From NCBI RefSeq assembly GCF_020283565.1, contig NC_060063.1:5106563-5170562 (forward strand): a stretch of DNA of 64,000 nt, read 5' to 3'. Within the stretch, counting starts at the first letter, position 1. Every line of letters starts with the position of its first letter. Below are positions 12,511-23,135 of the stretch, in pieces. Both the position numbers and the translations under genes were made by a program. Below the pieces are notes generated by a model, which saw only the letters and a program-made list of their open reading frames with translations, made no database searches and had not been told where the DNA came from. The DNA is from Trifolium pratense (lineage: Eukaryota > Streptophyta > Magnoliopsida > Fabales > Fabaceae).

Positions 12511-13180
12511 ACCTATGTTGTGAAATTAAGTTAAAACATTGTAACACCAATTAAAGTATTGATTTCGTACCTGATGGGAATATATCCTAATCTTACAATA
12601 GGAAACGAAACTAAAAAGAGACTAAAGGATGAAAATAATAAGTGAATGATGGAGGTATTACAAATATGGTGACAATTCTTTGTATCATACACTTCAAATC
12701 ATGATGCATATAAAATGTTTAATTATTAAGTGAAAGATTAACAAAAAGTTCACAAACACAGTACATATTCACAACCCCAGAATCACAGTGCAAAAAACGC
12801 ACATAAAACCCCAAAAATTACAAAACAAAAAGAAATTAAAAAATTTGAGAATAGAATCAGTACCTGTTTGTGTTTTCAGTTGTAGGGAGAGGAACGATCT
12901 GAGAGATGCTTCAATTTGTTTCCCTGAACTTCGATTTGGGACCTAGGGTTCGCGAACCACCGAGAGAGATGACGAAATTGAGAGAACGAGTGAGAGATTG
13001 TCGTGATTGAGAGAGTTTCGAATCGAGAGAGGAATTGAGGGTTTGTTGTTCTTGAGGGTTTGGTAAAATCGCGTGACTTACGCCATTGTTCTTGAGGGTT
13101 TGAAGTTGGCGAGAGTAGTATCAATCGTGTGAGTGTTTTTCTCACTTAAGTCACTTATTTGGTTCCAATTTTTTTTTTTA
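12511..13180 (-). other. CACTA 5' leader region
   Basis: Sequence between the TNP2 start and the subterminal repeats, presumably leader and promoter of the element. An 89-codon minus-strand frame at 12876-13145 is basic and Ser-rich with no family resemblance, so I do not call it a gene. Confidence 0.4.
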
Positions 13181-13446
13181 CTCAACATGACGTCTTACAT
13201 CTGACTCTATATATGGCCATATATATATTTATTTTAGATAATTTTTTCCATAATTACAATATTGCCACCGCGTTCAGTTTTGTTTCTGGTGATATTAGAA
13301 CCAGATGTAACGAGTTTTGTCTATATATTTTTCCCTTCAGTGGATATTAGAACCAGATGTAAACGCTACTCCATATAGCGTTTTACATCTGACATATGCT
13401 CGTCAGATGTAAACTACCTAAATAATATGTCATATTTGTACTAGTG
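13180..13446. repeat. CACTA subterminal repeats and right terminus
   Basis: A core CAGATGTAA or its reverse complement TTACATCTG occurs at least five times here in both orientations (for example near 13195, 13302, 13353, 13383 and 13404). The block ends in TTTGTACTAGTG. Clustered inverted short motifs next to a CACTA end are the usual binding array for the element's DNA-binding protein. Confidence 0.65.
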
Positions 13447-13449
13447 ATG

Positions 13450-13862
13450 TAAGAGGCAACCAAATCAAAGATTCGAAAACAATGCAAGCCTCCACCGAAT
13501 TGGACCTAAACCTAAATCAGCCTTCATTCAAAGCTTTGGCGAAGCAAATCGTCGAAGCTTTTCTCGTAGAGAAGCAACAACAACAACAAGAGGAAGAAGA
13601 AGAAAAACAGCGAGAGAAAGAAGGAGTTTCCAGCAAATCATCTTCTTCTTTTTTTTTACTTTTTTTTTTCTCGTTTCACTTGTTAACGATGAATCAATTA
13701 GAAAATGGTTGCTCATAATATTGTTTTGTTTCAATTTTGTTTTTCCCATTTCAGCTTACGAAAAAGAGAAAGATAACCATCCAAGATTATAAATGGATAA
13801 GGTATGTCTCCATCCGAGAGTTTTACATCAAGGATAACAAGGAATTTGCTTCATTTAAAGGT
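13450..13862 (+). pseudogene. KELP-like transcriptional coactivator (DEK_C + PC4), truncated fragment
   Basis: The first piece (13482-13640) reads ASTELDLNLNQPSFKALAK and VEAFLVEKQ, then a Q/E-rich run; it resembles the DEK_C-like N-terminal part of plant KELP. Just before it, KIRKQ lies in a different frame, so the exon has a frameshift near 13480. After an intron a second exon (about 13755-13860) reads KITIQDYKWIRYVSIREF and then YIKDNKEFASFKG, the beginning of the PC4 ssDNA/DNA-binding domain. Nothing follows for the rest of PC4. The gene starts 4 bases after the CACTA right end, so the element borders or broke it. KELP/PC4 proteins bind DNA and help RNA polymerase II transcription. Confidence 0.6.
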
Positions 13863-14084
13863 AATTTGTACAATTTTTTTTCCTTTATACGCTTGATTTC
13901 AATTCTTCTTATTCAATTTCAAAGAGGATAATTTGTTATATTTTTTTAGTAGTAGAAATAGGTGGGGAGTTTTGTTATATTTTTAGGTCTTGTTGTTTGG
14001 ACAAACAACTTAATTAAGTGAATATAAGATAATAAGCTCTTATCATGAGTCTGGATCCTCTCGCACCATTTTGACCCGATTTGC

Positions 14085-14215
14085 ACTGTCCAGATTCGTC
14101 TCCAAATGGAGAGGATCCGGACTCATGAAGCAAATTCCTATTGTCCTTGGTGTAAAACTCCTGAATGGACACATACCTTATCCCTTTGTAATCCCGAATG
14201 GTTAATCGATACAAA
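14085..14215 (-). pseudogene. Inverted second fragment of the PC4 domain
   Basis: On the minus strand the sequence reads LTIRDYKGIRYVSIQEFYTK then DNRNLLHE, the same PC4 stretch as at 13770-13860 on the plus strand. It keeps the Gly that the plus copy has as Trp. The two copies form an inverted repeat of about 90 bp separated by about 250 bp. The rest of the domain is missing. Confidence 0.65.
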
Positions 14216-14571
14216 AGTTGTAGGTCAAGACAAACAAGTAATACTAATTACAGACAAATCAACACAAGTGGATCCAACCCTAGCTAATCTAACAAGTGAA
14301 CATCAATCACAATCCATTGAAGCCACGTACAAGCATGAAACTAAGTTGCCAAAAAGATTATATGTGAATGTTTGCAAGCACCAATCATAGTTAAAAAAGT
14401 TGTCAGGAAGGTCTTTGCATTATTGTGGTTTTGAATTGTTCTGGTACCTTTGGGTCTTGAGATTTTGTTGTAAATAAGACCTACTCTTGTCTTTGTATTT
14501 ATCTGTTCTAGTACTTCTTGTACTTGAGGTTATTTACTTTAATAATAATTTCCTTTTGCATTTAAAAAAAA
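14216..14571 (+). other. Unknown coding-like tail with 3' UTR and A-run
   Basis: A frame ending at 14390 (…KLPKRLYVNVCKHQS) is followed by T-rich sequence, AATAAT (14540s) and an A-run at about 14562-14571. It looks like an mRNA 3' end, possibly retroposed. The upstream half of this frame is only the antisense of the inverted PC4 piece. I do not recognise the protein. Confidence 0.35.
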
Positions 14572-16394
14572 ATGAAAATAGATTTGCATATCATCAATTT
14601 GCAACAAACAACATGAAACAACAATAAGCTCAAATCAAGAATTCAAAATATAGTTAGATCATGTGAAAATACAAACTCATCAAACCAGCAATGGTTGAAG
14701 AAAAAACCACAATGGTTGAAGGCGGAGACAATGTGAAAATAAACGAAGAAACCACCACTGCAAATCAACAAATCAACAATAAGCTTTTTTTAAAAAAAAA
14801 GAATCAACAATAAAAACGGTCTTTCAATATTTAGTCATATAAAATAAAAGAAAATTAAGTTTTGTTTGGATTTGATGACATAAGATGCAATAAAATGGTA
14901 TATCAAATGAGTTTATGTTGTTTGTATTTTTAAATAAGTAAAATGGAATAAAGTGAGACCCAATGAAATTAAGTAGATTGGTTTTCCTTTTTTTTCTCCC
15001 AATTTGGGATGTATATTATTGAATAAGCTTGCCCTAAAAAAAATTGAATAAAGCTTTTTAATTACCAAATTATCTTACCATATTAACCTAATTATTTTCT
15101 ACATAATGATATTTTTAAATAAGATAAAAATGAAATAAAAATCAATAACTCATTTTATTCCATCCACTTATTAAATAATGAAATGATTTTTTTTTATTTT
15201 TTGCATTTCATCATTAAATACTCAAACAATAGATAATAATTGTATTTTATTATATGTTCCGCCCCATTTCATTTTGTTCGCTTAAAATAAATAAAAATAT
15301 TCTAAGAAAGGATAATTAGCGTGCTCAAATCTTAATCAAAGAGGAGTCCTAAAGGGAGATATTTAGTTGGAGGGATTTGTCGGTTGTTGGACTTGGAGTG
15401 AGAAGTTGTGTGTTTAAGCATTCGTATCGTGAAATTAGCCAATGTGCGGTGCAAATGTGTTAGTCGATATTAGTTTGTGCGCTGAATTCTCTTATGGATA
15501 TTTATGACTCTTGTCCTCTAAAGAGTAAGCATGTAATGTTAGCTAATGTTTTTGGGATAATTCCATCGTAGTTTCCTTTTTTTCGGACTTTGTCCTTATT
15601 GTTAATAAAACACAAAAATTTATACTTTATGGTGCAAAATATCATCGATAGATTCACAAATGTTAAAATATATGAATAATTTTTATTTACTATCAAAAGA
15701 AGTATTCATATCTATTTATTTATTTTTTTGAAAATAAAGAGAAAATCCAAATTATAAATTACTAAAAAATTATAAAATATGAAAAAGTGACTTGACATAC
15801 AAACCACTTGCTATTATAATTCCAAACTAAACAATCCTAACATATGCACATAGCCATTATGTATTAGCCCCGTATAATTTTATACAACTCTATGATTTTA
15901 AAACTGAACAAATCCTATATCAAGAATCCAAAACTAAGCAAATCTAGACTTAAAGAAAGGACCAATTCTATATTCTGTACTATGAAAATTTTAAAAAATG
16001 ATGTTTCGAAACTTCATTTTTTGTTTTTGTTTCGAAACAACGTATTTTCAAATGAATTCTTTAGTCGTAGTTAATATAATTAATTTATCCTCAACTTCAA
16101 ATATCTTCCGGCAACCTCTTTTTTAAGAGACGATCTCTCTTCTCTACCATTTAAGATGAATAATTTTATCCCTGTGAATATAACTCACTTGGGTGAGACA
16201 TTTCATGTAAAATGAGACCGATCGATATGGTGTCTTGCTAGCAATTTTTTAACACTCATTTTTAAATTTTAATTACAACTTTTTTATGCTTTCTCTTCTG
16301 TTTTAAAACTTCTATGATGTAAGAGAGATTAATTTATCTTATTTAATTTAGTAATTTAATTGCTTTTTTTTTTATAAAGAAAAACACACCATAT
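14572..16394. other. AT-rich gene-free stretch
   Basis: No gene is supported. It holds two small direct-repeat/filler structures (14771-14813 and 15018-15056) and a vaguely SINE-like segment at about 15350-15470 without clear box A/B. Short frames at 15502-15696 and 15892-16074 are low-complexity Lys/Asn/Phe-rich chance frames. Confidence 0.6.
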
Positions 16395-17310
16395 CCACTG
16401 TTGTGATTCGTCGTAAAAATCACACCAATAAAAGAACTTGATGTGTGGAACAATAGAACGGCAACCAAATAATTAAGCGGAATAAGCAATAATAATAATA
16501 ACCGATAAAAGATAAAGGAGAAGAAAGAACATGATAATTTGTTTACCCAGTTCGGTCCAATAATGACCTAGTCTGGGGGAGAGAGCAGCCCCTCCGTTCC
16601 ACTATATCAAAGAGTAACGCTACAAAGAAATTCCCAATTGGGTTACAAGAATTAATCCTAATTCTACCCAAATCCCGAATCTCTTCCCGTGGCCAAGAGA
16701 CTCAATTTGATAAGTGTTTCCCAAGGTATAATCAATTCCCTTTGCTCAACCCTAGAGTTATACCAAGAGACAACCCCTCTTGTTTCTCTCTAAAACTCTA
16801 GCCTTGTGTCGGCGGCAAATCCTAATTGAAAACCCTACATTGTTGCTCCCTTTCTCTCTCAATTTTTCTATGAATAAAGCACTCCCTATTTATAGAAAAA
16901 TATATGCCAAAAAATTAGTAACAAATCTGTTTTAAAATAAAACAAATCCAAGTCAGAGTGTCTTCCAAAAAAATATATTTTTTTCCCAAAAAATCTTCAA
17001 AACATCAAAGATGCAAAAAAGATTCAACAAAGATTTTTCTGACTTCTTGTAACTGAGATTTCAAGGCATATCCAACATCCACTAGTGCTTAATCAATTGT
17101 TTTTATCGATATTTGTAGATAAATCCCAGTTTCACAATTGCTTTTCTCACGTTCTGTGGTTTCTTCAAGAAACATCTAGTAGTTGTCTTATATGTATGTG
17201 ATTCAGTGAAAGCACAAAATCCACTTTCATGAAAGTAAAGCACTATCTCACTGATATTGTCTGCATGTCTTTCTTGATCTCTTGTCCAAATAGTAATCCA
17301 AAGGTAATTT
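16395..17310. mobile_element. LTR-retrotransposon remnant (LTR-like, GTTTACCCAGTTCGG family)
   Basis: The phrase GTTTACCCAGTTCGGTCCAA followed by CTGGGGGAGAG also occurs in related form at 53790 and 57600. The 53670-54653 and 57500-58628 copies have LTR-like CCAACA ends. No coding sequence is present. The borders here are not defined and no target duplication was seen. Confidence 0.4.
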
Positions 17311-17334
17311 TTTTTTTCTTTTTCAAAGCAGTGA

Positions 17335-17437
17335 GATTAGAAATTTCATATTAAAGAAATTGAGTGTTTATGATTCGAATTTCAACTCCTATGGCTATAC
17401 ATATAGTGCGATTTTAATTGAGTTAAACTCACGAGGA
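17335..17437 (-). repeat. Au-type tRNA-derived SINE, decayed copy
   Basis: On the minus strand it has the box A region GTGAGTTTAACTCAATTAA and box B-like AAATTCGAATC, the signature of Au SINEs. A better copy lies at 34743-34865. Confidence 0.6.
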
Positions 17438-17683
17438 CAAATGTAATTCATATTTTATAATTATATTATGATCAGATTAAGGAAAAACATTAGATTTAAT
17501 TAGATTCTCAAAGACCAACGAGAAAATGATGTTTTCAATTGTAATTAGTATATTATTTTTTTTTTTAATAATTGATAGTTTTTTTTTAAGAGGCAAATTA
17601 ATAGCCTTATTTATACATGAAAACGTTATGAGAAATTAATTTGGCCTAAAAAATGGCTAATACATGGTTTAAATGTTGATGCA

Positions 17684-18009
17684 TCTATATATATAAATCT
17701 AGAGAGTTGTCGAATTGACTATTTAAACCCTAATCCACATCACTCACTTAAACTAATGAAAATCTTTCATTTAGCTACATCACCCACTTATATTAATTAA
17801 TTTAATGAGTGGTACTAATTATTATTATTTTGAGTTACTATTTATTTTAGTTTTTTTTTCATTTTATTATTTTGTGCATTTTATTATTTTTTGTTCAAAA
17901 TAGTTAATATTTTTGCTAATAATCAATTTACTATCTATACAAATAATTTTTTGACGTTATAGTATAAAATAACGCATAAGACCCGTACATTGCATGGGTA
18001 ATCGTCTAG
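17684..18009 (+). mobile_element. Short non-autonomous Helitron (326 bp)
   Basis: It starts TC after an A and ends CTAG before a T, matching Helitron insertion between A and T. A decayed terminal hairpin ACCCGTACA/TGCATGGGT (17981-17999) sits 6 bases before the CTAG, the usual plant Helitron 3' design. No coding sequence. Confidence 0.75.
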
Positions 18010-18099
18010 TATTTTTTTACTCCAAATTAGTTCTTCACATTTTTTTGGAATACATTCTTCACAATTTTTTTAGAGAGATAAACTTGAGGCATTTTTTAT

Positions 18100-18556
18100 A
18101 TTGAGTCATGAGGGAGTTTGACTATTATCATATTGTGACTTCTGACTTGAATATTCATATAAGAGAGATTGACATCATATTACAACTTAAAATTTTAAGT
18201 AATTAAGATATTAAGTTTATGATCATTTCACTTATAAAAATGCTCTAGTTAAGTGTGAATCTGTCCATTTTTTTATGGATATACTCCACCTCAAATGAAA
18301 TTTTTTCATCCACTTACACCATCTTTGAGAACCCACCAACGAGACATGCCGCCCGAATACTTTGGCCAGAAAAACTTTTGACACAAGAAGTCGATTTAAC
18401 CATCGACTGATCTGATACCACTATGAGTCATTAAGAAGATCATCACATTGAGTCTTGAACATCCACTTAAGAGAGGTTTGGCATTACATCTTAATACAAA
18501 ACCTTAAGTCATTAGGTTTATTAGTCATCTCACATAAAAAATGTTCAATATCCAAC
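18100..18556 (-). mobile_element. TRIM (terminal-repeat retrotransposon in miniature), both LTRs
   Basis: Two diverged direct repeats of about 130-150 bp (18100-18250 and 18425-18555) share the order TTGAGTC..., CATATAAGAGAG or CACTTAAGAGAG, and CTTAAGTCATTAGG-type blocks. Between them, on the minus strand next to the right repeat, is TGGTATCAGAT (about 18411-18422), matching the initiator tRNA-Met primer-binding site. Total is about 0.46 kb with no coding capacity, as in TRIMs. Confidence 0.7.
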
Positions 18557-18573
18557 CCACAAATCCAAGTTCA

Positions 18574-18660
18574 AATGGTTGGAAATGCTAAAATTGCTAG
18601 GTAAGACACCGTGACCGGAGTTTGAACTCAGATTTCTTCACTTTGTGTGTGAGTTTTTAC
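18574..18660 (+). repeat. Possible tRNA-derived SINE fragment
   Basis: TTCAAATGGTTGG resembles box A and GAGTTTGAACTC resembles box B, 44 bases apart. Weak but tRNA-like. Confidence 0.35.
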
Positions 18661-18692
18661 TTGTCATATAAAAAACCAATATAAATAGAAAT

Positions 18693-18745
18693 AGAAATAT
18701 TATGAGAAGTATGTACAAAAAAAAAGAAATATTATGAGAAGTATG
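18693..18745. repeat. 21-bp direct repeat around an 11-base A-rich filler
   Basis: The 21-bp unit beginning AGAAATATTATGAG (18693-18713) is repeated perfectly at 18725-18745. The filler is TACAAAAAAAA. A second such structure follows at 18773-18815. Confidence 0.9.
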
Positions 18746-19115
18746 ATATAAAATTAAGAAGGTGTAAATTTAAAATTATTTAAGATATTTGTCAAAATAA
18801 ATTATTTAAGATATTAATTACAAAAATTAGTATGACTGTAATTTTTTAACTTGTATATTAAATTTTTGATGAGATTGGAAAGAGGAGCACATGGTGTCAT
18901 ATACACTGACAGACTGTCCTCCCCTTTTGACGGGGGCAAATGTTGATTATATATTTTGTTGAAGCAATATATTTATTAAAAAATTTAGTAATATGAAGTT
19001 GGATAACAAAATAAATATAGTTTGGCTAAAAAATTATTTCACTCAAAATTTAAATTCGAGTTTTTTCAAATGACCTTTTCATAAAATTTATTAACCATTT
19101 AAATCTAATATTTTA

Positions 19116-19423
19116 GTGTATGTTTGGTTTCAATTCTGGAGCATCCAGAATTGATTCTGGACGTGTAAAATTGATTCTGACTTGTTTGGTTTCTCAAAAG
19201 TAGAATTGATTCTGCCTCCAGAATTGATTCTACTTGAAGCTAGAAATCGTAGCTTCTGATTCTAGAATTGATTTTTACACTCAAATTTTTTGTTCAACTC
19301 ACTTTTTCATGAATATATCCAAACATAAACCACTTCAGCTTAAAATCAATTTTGGCCAGAATCAATTTTACAGAATCAATTCTGCCAAAATCAATTCTCT
19401 CCGCCGCAGAACCAAACACACGC
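19116..19423. mobile_element. Tourist-like (PIF/Harbinger) MITE, 308 bp
   Basis: TTA target duplication at 19113-19115 and 19424-19426. Terminal inverted repeats GTGTATGTTTGGTT and, from the other end, GCGTGTGTTTGGTT. The interior is built from repeated AGAATTGATTCT palindromes. Confidence 0.8.
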
Positions 19424-19719
19424 TTAATCTATTTAAACAAACATAAATAAATTAAATATAAAAAGAAATATTTAAATAATATATACATTTTAAATAAATA
19501 AGACATTCCATTAATTTAGCATACCTTTTATTTTTTATTTATATTCGTAAGTACTCAAATAAGTTTTTTCTTTTTTTTTTTTAAAAAAAAATTGTATCTG
19601 ACCCTAGGACCGACTAATTTAAGGGGACCAATCCCACCGCACACTTACGGAGGTCCCATTTAAAGTCAGATTTTTTTTATTTTTTTTTGCTCTGTATGAA
19701 CTTAGCCTACCGAAATTGA

Positions 19720-19800
19720 CACAAGAGAAAATCAACCTTGAGACCTTGAGAAAAACATACTTCAAGCACTCAAGTCAACACCACTAAACCAACTCTACGT
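19720..19800 (-). repeat. Possible tRNA-derived SINE
   Basis: On the minus strand GTTGGTTTAGTGGT (19780-19793) resembles box A and CAAGGTTGAT (19731-19740) resembles box B, about 39 bases apart. Confidence 0.45.
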
Positions 19801-21397
19801 CTCTAAGTGAATTAGTACTCAAAATAAGTATTGCATCAGAATTGGCTTCTTTTTCTTCCTCGATGTGATGGATAATGTTTCGCTTCTTTCTATGATTGAT
19901 AAATTATTGGCTTAACAGCTTTACGGTTCAAAATTTATTCCACACTTTATCAAACGGTACACAGTTAAAGTTTAGTCAAATTGTTGAAGAGAATGTTCAA
20001 GAGAAAATGTGTGAAGTAGTACGTGGTAGTGTGGTACCACCCTTTTACAGAGTTGGACTAAACCACAACACCGCTGAATAGATTAATAGAATGTTAGATG
20101 TATAGAATGTTAGATGTATATATCAAATTCATTCTAATAATGTTATTTATTGGTAATTGATTTTGAAAATAGATAAAGAAAATATTATTGGCCGAGTCGC
20201 GGTTCGATACGCTCTCTTTAAGACGTTTCACGGCACTACCAAAAATTTTGTGCATGGTAGACTATCAACCGTGAGGTCCCCAAGATAAAACAGTCCAGTT
20301 CACTGAATACCGTTATCTACTGCACTGTAGAAAACGTGCAGAAAAATACCTTTTATGGTTCTACGAACCAGACTAATATTTATAAACGGATAGGAATGCA
20401 CACGGATAGGGTGCCTTGTTCTAGTTGTGAAGACTAATTTTTTAATACAGAGTTTGATAATTGAACCTATATTCCCTACATTGACAAATCTTACATAACT
20501 TCAAAATTTAAGAAACTATTTCTATTTTTGGATTTTTAACATGTGTCTTAGGACACGTGTTAGCAAGACCTCTTCAATAATTTTAAATGTTGTTAGTTCT
20601 TAATTGTAAAATATTTGTTGTAGTCAATAAAATATTGACACAGTCATAAATCGTTATTTGATCTTATTCAAATATACTCAACAAATCGTTAGTGGTGATT
20701 GAAGTTGTACTTGATAGGGATGATCATAGTTCGAACTCCTGTAACTGCGATTGGGAGAAGGTTGGAACCACTTGATGACATGATTGTCCTTCGAACTAGA
20801 TTAAACGGCCCGGTAAGACAGATACCGTGGTGAAAAATAAAATCGACAAAGTCTTATGATTGAGTTGAACTCATTTAATATAAGAAAAATTCATTTGGTG
20901 TTATTCCTCTTAAATGAATTCCTGCACTTCTTTAATCGATGATGATTAGTAATTGTGATCAGCAAGAATAAAATATAGTTAATGTTCTTATAAACAATGC
21001 TCGTTGACTTTGAATAAAAGATGTCAACAACCTTTGTGTACAAAAATATTTTTCATAAAAAAATAAAAATTTATAAATACTTAATACTTGAGTAATTTAG
21101 TCACTCATTATTCAATAGTTTTGTATATTGCATCACTTTTCTTTTTTATATTCAAATATACTATTACACTTTTTTCCTCTTATTCAAAATATATATAAAA
21201 AAATATTAGAAAAAATTACACTCTCCTGTTTTAAGAGAAATTTGAATGACATTTTCGTGTCCCGTTATATATAAGAAATAGAGTGTTTGTAAAAGAAAAA
21301 AAAGAGAAGAGAGAAATAGAGTGTAATTCAAACTTCTTTAAAAGAGAAAATTAAGTTTAACTAAATAATTTCAGTTAACATTTAATCAATTATATAT
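19801..21397. other. Gene-free AT-rich stretch
   Basis: No gene is supported. 20180-20420 is locally less AT-rich and looks like an old transposon piece, but I could not assign it. GTGTCTTAGGACACG near 20545, followed by TTAGCAAGACC, resembles one end of the GCTAA MITE family described at 26124. Confidence 0.6.
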
Positions 21398-21786
21398 GGG
21401 GAGAGATCAAATTACACTGGTATAACATTTGAGTAATGTTACATCGCTCAATAACGCTTTAACGAATACAAATTTTACAAAATCCACCGCTGGATTGAAA
21501 GCTTATATCGTATAGATCATCCATGTTAAATTTTACAAAAATCTAAAATTGTTTGATATGTTTTTGAGATAGGCAAAGATTAACCGTATTCAATAAAAAC
21601 GCATAAACCATTAATCATCATCGGTCTCAAACGATTTTAGATTTTTTGTAAAATTTAACATGGATGATCTATACGATATAAGTATTCAATCCAATAGTGG
21701 ATTTTGTAAAACTTGTATTCGTTAAAGCGTTATTGAGCGGTGTAACATTACTCAAATGTTACACCGGTGTAATTTGATTCATCCCC
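21398..21786. mobile_element. Foldback MITE with arms of about 155 bp
   Basis: The left arm starts GGGGAGAGATCAAATTACAC and the right end, reversed, starts GGGGATGAATCAAATTACAC. The arms match through phrases such as AACATTTGAGTAATGTTACA and CGTATAGATCATCCATG. Immediate 5-bp flanks are TATAT on both sides, but in AT-rich sequence. A diverged copy of one arm lies at about 32830-32945. Confidence 0.85.
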
Positions 21787-22500
21787 TATATAAAAGGCGA
21801 AGAACATATATAACTCAGGTTTCGCCTCCATCCTTTTACCTATATACCTTTATTATATTAATAAGAAAAAAGCTAATATATGTCCTAAGGACACATGCTA
21901 GTGATTTAAAAAATGAAATGTTTTATCATAATTCATGCATCTAATTCACTTTTTAAACTTTACACAAAATTTAAGAGAATATTTCTACTTTTGCTTAATT
22001 CTAATCTAGTTAATTCACAGGTCCTAATCCAGTGATTCTTGTGCTTGGGGTGCTCAGCCCAGTTGATTGATCATCATTCGATCCGGCTTTCAATTAGTTT
22101 TGGCTTGCTTTGGATTCTCAACAAATAGTGCCAAGTCTATTTCAATATCTGTATCATTTTTTATTTCAGACTATTTAGCTTGAAACAATACTATCGCTTG
22201 TTGCTTGCTGCAGAGAGTAACGAGTACATGAACCGTTTTCGTGTTAACGTCGGTTGATTCGCCTATATTTTTGTGGACAAACTAGAAGTTGGTATGTTTC
22301 AATATCCTAGACGTTTTGTGTGGATTTACTAGATTAATTAATTACACAAAATTTAACATATTGTTAGTGATCACAGGTCCATTTCCAAAATTTAAATCAG
22401 ATTTTATCCTATTTTAACATATGAATCTAACTGCAATAGTTATTGATGCATTATCCAATTATAGCTACCACTCTCTCCATCAATAATGACACCACTTGAA
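21787..22500. other. Intergenic, upstream of the LRR gene
   Basis: No coding signal. ATGTCCTAAGGACACATG (about 21877-21894) is a palindrome like the ends of the GCTAA MITE family. The rest is unassigned. Confidence 0.5.
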
Positions 22501-23135
22501 ACATTACTCTGTAATATATAAATGCCTCTGTCTTTGTCCTTTTCCATTGTCCACCATTTTGAACTAACTCTCTTGTCTTGATTCAAACATCATTAAAAAT
22601 CATCAATTTCTGCACAACCAGTTATGTCTTTGTCCTTAGTTTTCTCTTTCTGATTCTCTTTTGTTTAAATTTTCATTCTTTATCACTTTAACTATCTTTA
22701 TTCCTTCTTTTCTTTCTTATTTTTCTTGGTTGATTCTTCTATTATAATGCTTTAAAACTCCTCTCTCTCTCTCTCTCTCTCTCTCTCATGTGTGTGTATA
22801 TTATCTAAGAAGCAAAATAATGCATTGTTACATCTTTTGGAGCAAAATTCTCTTCTTGGTTGTTTCCTTTTGAAATTCCTAATGTATGTTACCATTGAAA
22901 ATCTTTGAACTTTGAAGGATTTATATTAGTCTTTTGACATATCAAACATTCTTGGTGTTTTTGTTTTTTGTTTTTGTTTTATCTTTTGAATTGAGTAGTT
23001 GCCAATTTCTTCTTCTTCCATGTTTGATGCTCATTGTGGTTTTAAACTGTGGTCTGCATCTGCAATTGCGGTCACAATATAAAAGATTTTGAGGTCTCTG
23101 CAACAAGGTGCAAAAATTTTCAAGTTGGTAATTCA
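22501..23135 (+). promoter_or_regulatory. Promoter and 5' UTR region of the LRR pseudokinase gene
   Basis: T/C-rich sequence with a (CT)n run at 22759-22788, typical of plant 5' leaders. Just before the start, 23040-23110 is a piece of the GTTTTAAATTGCGG-type repeat also seen in intron 1 and at 40300. The transcription start was not determined. Confidence 0.4.
22759..22788. repeat. (CT)n microsatellite
   Basis: About 14 CT units followed by a short GT run. Confidence 0.9.

Larger units (their letters stand above)
2723..13446 (-). mobile_element. CACTA (En/Spm, CMC) DNA transposon region with nested insertions
   Basis: Minus-strand gene order is TNP2-type transposase (9370-12510) then Transposase_24/C48 gene (about 5640-9156), the standard arrangement of plant CACTA elements. 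The right limit is a CACTAGTACAAA end (reverse strand, 13435-13446) preceded by subterminal repeats. The left limit is CACTACAAGAAA at 2723-2734. The two termini agree only at CACTA and the 3-bp flanks (AAC and ATG) do not match, so the left end may belong to another copy or the element may have been rearranged. Nested inside are a solo LTR (2811-5505) and a hairpin MITE (7878-8879). Confidence 0.7.

Noticed and set aside
12876..13145. 89-codon minus-strand frame upstream of TNP2
   Set aside because: No family resemblance, and it overlaps the CACTA leader and subterminal region.
18693..18815. CRISPR-like direct repeats
   Set aside because: Only pairs of repeats with A-rich fillers, in a plant genome; not an array.
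23049..23135. Upstream in-frame ATG extending the LRR receptor by 29 residues
   Set aside because: The extension is repeat-derived, lacks a signal peptide and would bury the signal sequence that follows the ATG at 23136.
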